Source of the DNA: Anaeramoeba flamelloides
Lineage: Eukaryota > Metamonada > Anaeramoebidae
Length of the DNA stretch: 64,000 nucleotides
Direction of reading: 5' to 3'
NCBI GenBank assembly: GCA_027625915.1
Contig: JANTQA010000036.1
Location: forward strand, 12,545,001-12,609,000
The position numbers and the translations under genes were made by a program. This document shows, in pieces, positions 61,026-64,000 of this stretch (position 1 is the first letter of the stretch; each line of letters begins with the position of its first letter). The notes under the pieces were generated by a model, which was given only the letters and a program-made list of their open reading frames with translations, made no database searches and was not told the origin of the DNA.

Positions 61026-63204
61026 GAAAGAAATTATTGTTGTGAATTCAACAAATAGAAAAATCCCATACAATTTGTGGATGTTATCTAATAATTTAAT
61101 TGATCAATAATCGTTAGTAAAATTTCAACAAATTTAACAATACATTTTTGTATTCCATTTATTTCATCATTTTGAACAGAATAGTTTTTATTTTTTTGGT
61201 TTTATATTTTTTTCTTTTATTTTGATATAAATGATTATTTATAAAAGCGTTAAAATTGGGTTACTTGAAAGTGGTTTAATTTAATGTTTGGAAACATAGA
61301 TTAAATTTTTTTTAGTAAACTAAATTGAGTTTAAACTTCTTCTGATGACTATATATACTATGTCGTTTTTTTTATTGGGGGGGGTCTTTTTATAAATAGT
61401 CTATCATTCAGTCTAAAAATTATAATGGCTCCAAAAAGTAAAAAAGTGGTAAAAAAGTATCTAATGATTTTATACACTTTAGAAAATAATACAAAACAAT
61501 TTTTTTATATAAATTTTTAAAGGATATTATTTAGGGGGGGCTGCACATTTGACTATTTTTAAAAATTATAATAGCAAAAACCTTGCTCAAAAATATTTTT
61601 TGAGTAACATTGAAAATTGGAACTTTGAAACCAAAATACAATTTGCTGTTGTATTTGTGAAAAGGGTCAAATTAATTCAGAGTTGAATCTTTCATTTTGG
61701 GATTTTTTGTACATTTTTTTTTTTTAAGATTTTTAATTTTCTTGAAAATATTTTTTTATCTAGAAATGTTTCAAGAGGAATGGTTAAAATAAATTAAGAG
61801 TAAACCAATAAAATAGACACGAAAAGGTGTATCTTTGAAATAACCCTTTTCTTTTGGAAGACCAAACATAAAAGATCACAATTCATAATAAATTTGTTGA
61901 AATCAAGAAAGGATGAAAAAAAAATCCACATAGTATATTATTCAAAGATTTACTTTCAATATCTCCTTAATGTGTATGAATACAATCAATTTTTAACCAT
62001 GGATTTCTCAGTCCCTTACTATTCATTATTATTTAACAAAACTCTATTTTACAAAGTTGTTTTCAAACCTTTGTTTTTCGGATAATTTTATCAAAATAAG
62101 AAGAAAGGAAGAATATTGTTTCAAACGGTTAAAGAAAAGTGGTTGAATTATTGAAATTAAAAAAAAATACAAAAGATCCAATTAAAAAAAAAGCAAAATT
62201 AAGAAAAATTGAAAGAATGGATCCAAAATTATTTTAGGTTTTCAATAGTAAATTAAAAAAAAATATTAATCAAATCAAACGAATACACCTAATAATGTGT
62301 TTATTATTGAAGGGGAATTCAGTAAATATCCTATTTTATGAATTAAAATTGGGATTAGAAAATTTAAATGAAAATAGGATTTTAAAATTCATTTTTGGAA
62401 TTCTATCTAAATGTGAAGTAAACTCCATTTCACCAAAAGTGGTCAAGACAAAATTGAAAAATTCGCTTTTTTTAAGAATCAATCAAACTAAAATTGTTTA
62501 GTAATACGATAAATAATAAACTTCTGGTTAGAGTCGATAATCATAAATGAAATGACCGGACTTACTATAAATTTCAAAAAAAAAATGTTAAAATAATTTT
62601 TTGGGTCCTTTCATTGGAGCCTCTCGTGGATAATTTCTCAATTTTCTTCAAAAATTAAAATTGTTGGTAAGGGGTTTTTTTATCATAAATATAAGCATTT
62701 AAGAAGAAAATACAATATCTCGCTTTACTTAATGTTAATTTAGAGTTTCAAATATTTTTTTTTTTTTCAAATTTACTTTTTAATAAAAAAAAAATAAAAT
62801 TAAAAAAAAAAGCAAAAATCAAAGAAAAAATTTACTAAAAGAAAAGAAAAAAAAATTATAAAAGGAGAAAAAATGATTTTGAACTGAAAATAGAAATTTT
62901 ATTTTGAGAAGAATAATATATTAAGCACGTATAATATGTTCAATTTCTTCAATAAAACTGGGTCCCTTTGACTGAAAAGGAGTTTAATTTGTTAATCAAA
63001 AAAAATCATCAAGGGAAAGTTTATCTATTTAGATTTAAAAATAAAACCAAATAAAGAAGAGGTAATTATATTGGCTGTAACATGTAAGATCAAGAAAGAA
63101 ATGATTTTTATTTCTTTTTTCTTGATAGATTTATTCATTTTTTTATTTCCATATTTTTTTTTGGTATGCAAATATATTATACTTTGATATATTCAACTCT
63201 TATA

Positions 63205-63398
63205 CAGACAGTTCAAATTTAAGGCACAAACTTCCAACAAAATTTTATACACAAAAAAATCTCAAATTAAAGCACATTTTATGGATTTTTGTTTTCACAA
63301 ATTATTTTACTAGAATTTGAATTTTGTGCCTTGATTTGAGAATTTTTTTTTGTGCCTTAAATTCCGTTCAAAGTTTGTGTCTTAAAAGTGGATCTCTC
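63205..63398. mobile_element. M1 element, degenerate copy
   Basis: Starts CAGACAGTTCAAATTTAAGG after TA. The right arm has GTGCCTTGATTTGAGAATTT, then TTGTGCCTTAAATTCCGTTC and TTTGTGTCTTAAAAGTGGAT. Both arms keep the 25 bp motif spacing though several positions differ. Confidence 0.65.
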
Positions 63399-64000
63399 TT
63401 ATTTATTAAAATATCAATGTATTTGATTAAAGAAATGAGTTGAAGAATTTAGTCTCAATAAACTGTATTCCTCAAAATTGGTAAAATGTGCTTAATCCCT
63501 TAAATATTCCCCCCTTTAACTTTTTTTAACAAAAATTAGCGGAAAATTATTAAATTTCAATTTTGGTCAAATTTACATTTTTTTCAAAATAGTCAATTCC
63601 ATTGAAATATATTGATTGTAGGCATTTAAAACATCCTTTAATGGTAGATTAAGGTATGTTAGGGTAGGTTAGAGTATTCTAGAATATGCCTGGGTGGTTT
63701 GGATGGTATACTAGGAAATTTTGGTAAGGATTTTGAGAAAAAAAAATAATTAAGAGACCAATTAGACTTTGGCAACTTGTTTAAAGGGTAAAAAATTTTT
63801 CCACTTAACTTTGGTGGTTAAAATTTAGTTTTTATTAAATTTTTAAAAATATTTATTATTGATGATTTCGAGATTTTGAATATTCTACAATTTTTGAAAT
63901 AAAATACTACCAATCAGAAAATAATCTTTTTGATTTTTCCTTCCACAATTAAGAAAAAAACATTAAAAATCATCAAACCAATAATAATAATCAAGAAACT

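Larger units (their letters stand above)
58181..64000. other. 5.8 kb gene-free right flank
   Basis: No supportable gene. It contains a purine-rich block (60890-61025), two short G runs (about 61379-61387 and 61534-61541), an open but unrecognised stretch near 61894-62501, and a degenerate M1 copy at 63205-63398. The rest is AT-rich. Confidence 0.5.

Noticed and set aside
63640-63720. Telomere-like TTAGGG/GGTTAG words
   Set aside because: Only one or two units, not tandem, so no support for an interstitial telomere.
1-64000. tRNA, rRNA, CRISPR arrays, retroelements and virus-like genes
   Set aside because: I looked for T-loop and A-box motifs, regularly spaced repeats, reverse transcriptase, integrase, capsid and polymerase motifs by eye and found none.

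Overview
The window is very AT-rich eukaryotic nuclear DNA from a protist. Genes are sparse: seven protein genes in 64 kb. Introns have GT..AG ends with GTAAGT or GTAAC donors. They range from 101 bp to over 4 kb. Stop codons are standard, and the proteins are rich in Asn, Lys, Glu and simple repeats. Nothing is organised like a bacterial operon. The style (Lys/Asn-rich proteins, long AT-rich spacers, an amoeba-like gene set) fits an amoeboid protist such as Anaeramoeba or a relative. That assignment is a guess from style, not from a marker gene.

Layout from left to right. About 0-3.4 kb: simple repeats, a short inverted-repeat element and a compact GC-richer patch at about 2.4-2.6 kb that could be a structured RNA. 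3.4-8.8 kb, minus strand: a three-exon Tra2-type SR splicing factor with a 4.3 kb intron. 13.35-13.74 kb, minus: ribosomal protein eL33 (L35a), no intron. 19.0-21.7 kb, minus: a 912-residue coiled-coil protein. 25.1-27.3 kb, minus: a two-exon Pho80/P-type cyclin. 36.8-38.3 kb, plus: an intronless, secreted GH13 alpha-amylase-like enzyme whose base composition is clearly unlike its surroundings. 44.5-49.2 kb, minus: a two-exon N-terminal-motor kinesin whose motor domain carries a TP-rich insertion. 55.2-58.2 kb, plus: a 999-residue protein combining RS, acidic, divergent RRM-like, RG and YYQDG segments. The spacers hold no other gene I can support.

The genes have no obvious shared pathway. Two concern RNA processing (Tra2-like, RS/RG protein), two the cell cycle or cytoskeleton (cyclin, kinesin), and one each translation and extracellular polysaccharide digestion.

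The most distinctive content is in the spacers and introns: several families of short, non-autonomous, inverted-repeat DNA elements. M1 (about 195 bp, CAGTC ends, TA target) has six copies. M2 (about 480-620 bp, CAGTGATCAAAATAATGCG-like ends) has six copies. M3 (about 195 bp, GTGACTCAC ends) has two. A foldback family with nested palindromes has four copies. There are also two single inverted-repeat elements, one of them inside the kinesin intron with about 104 bp nearly identical arms. One M1 copy sits inside an M2-like copy. No transposase gene was recognised.
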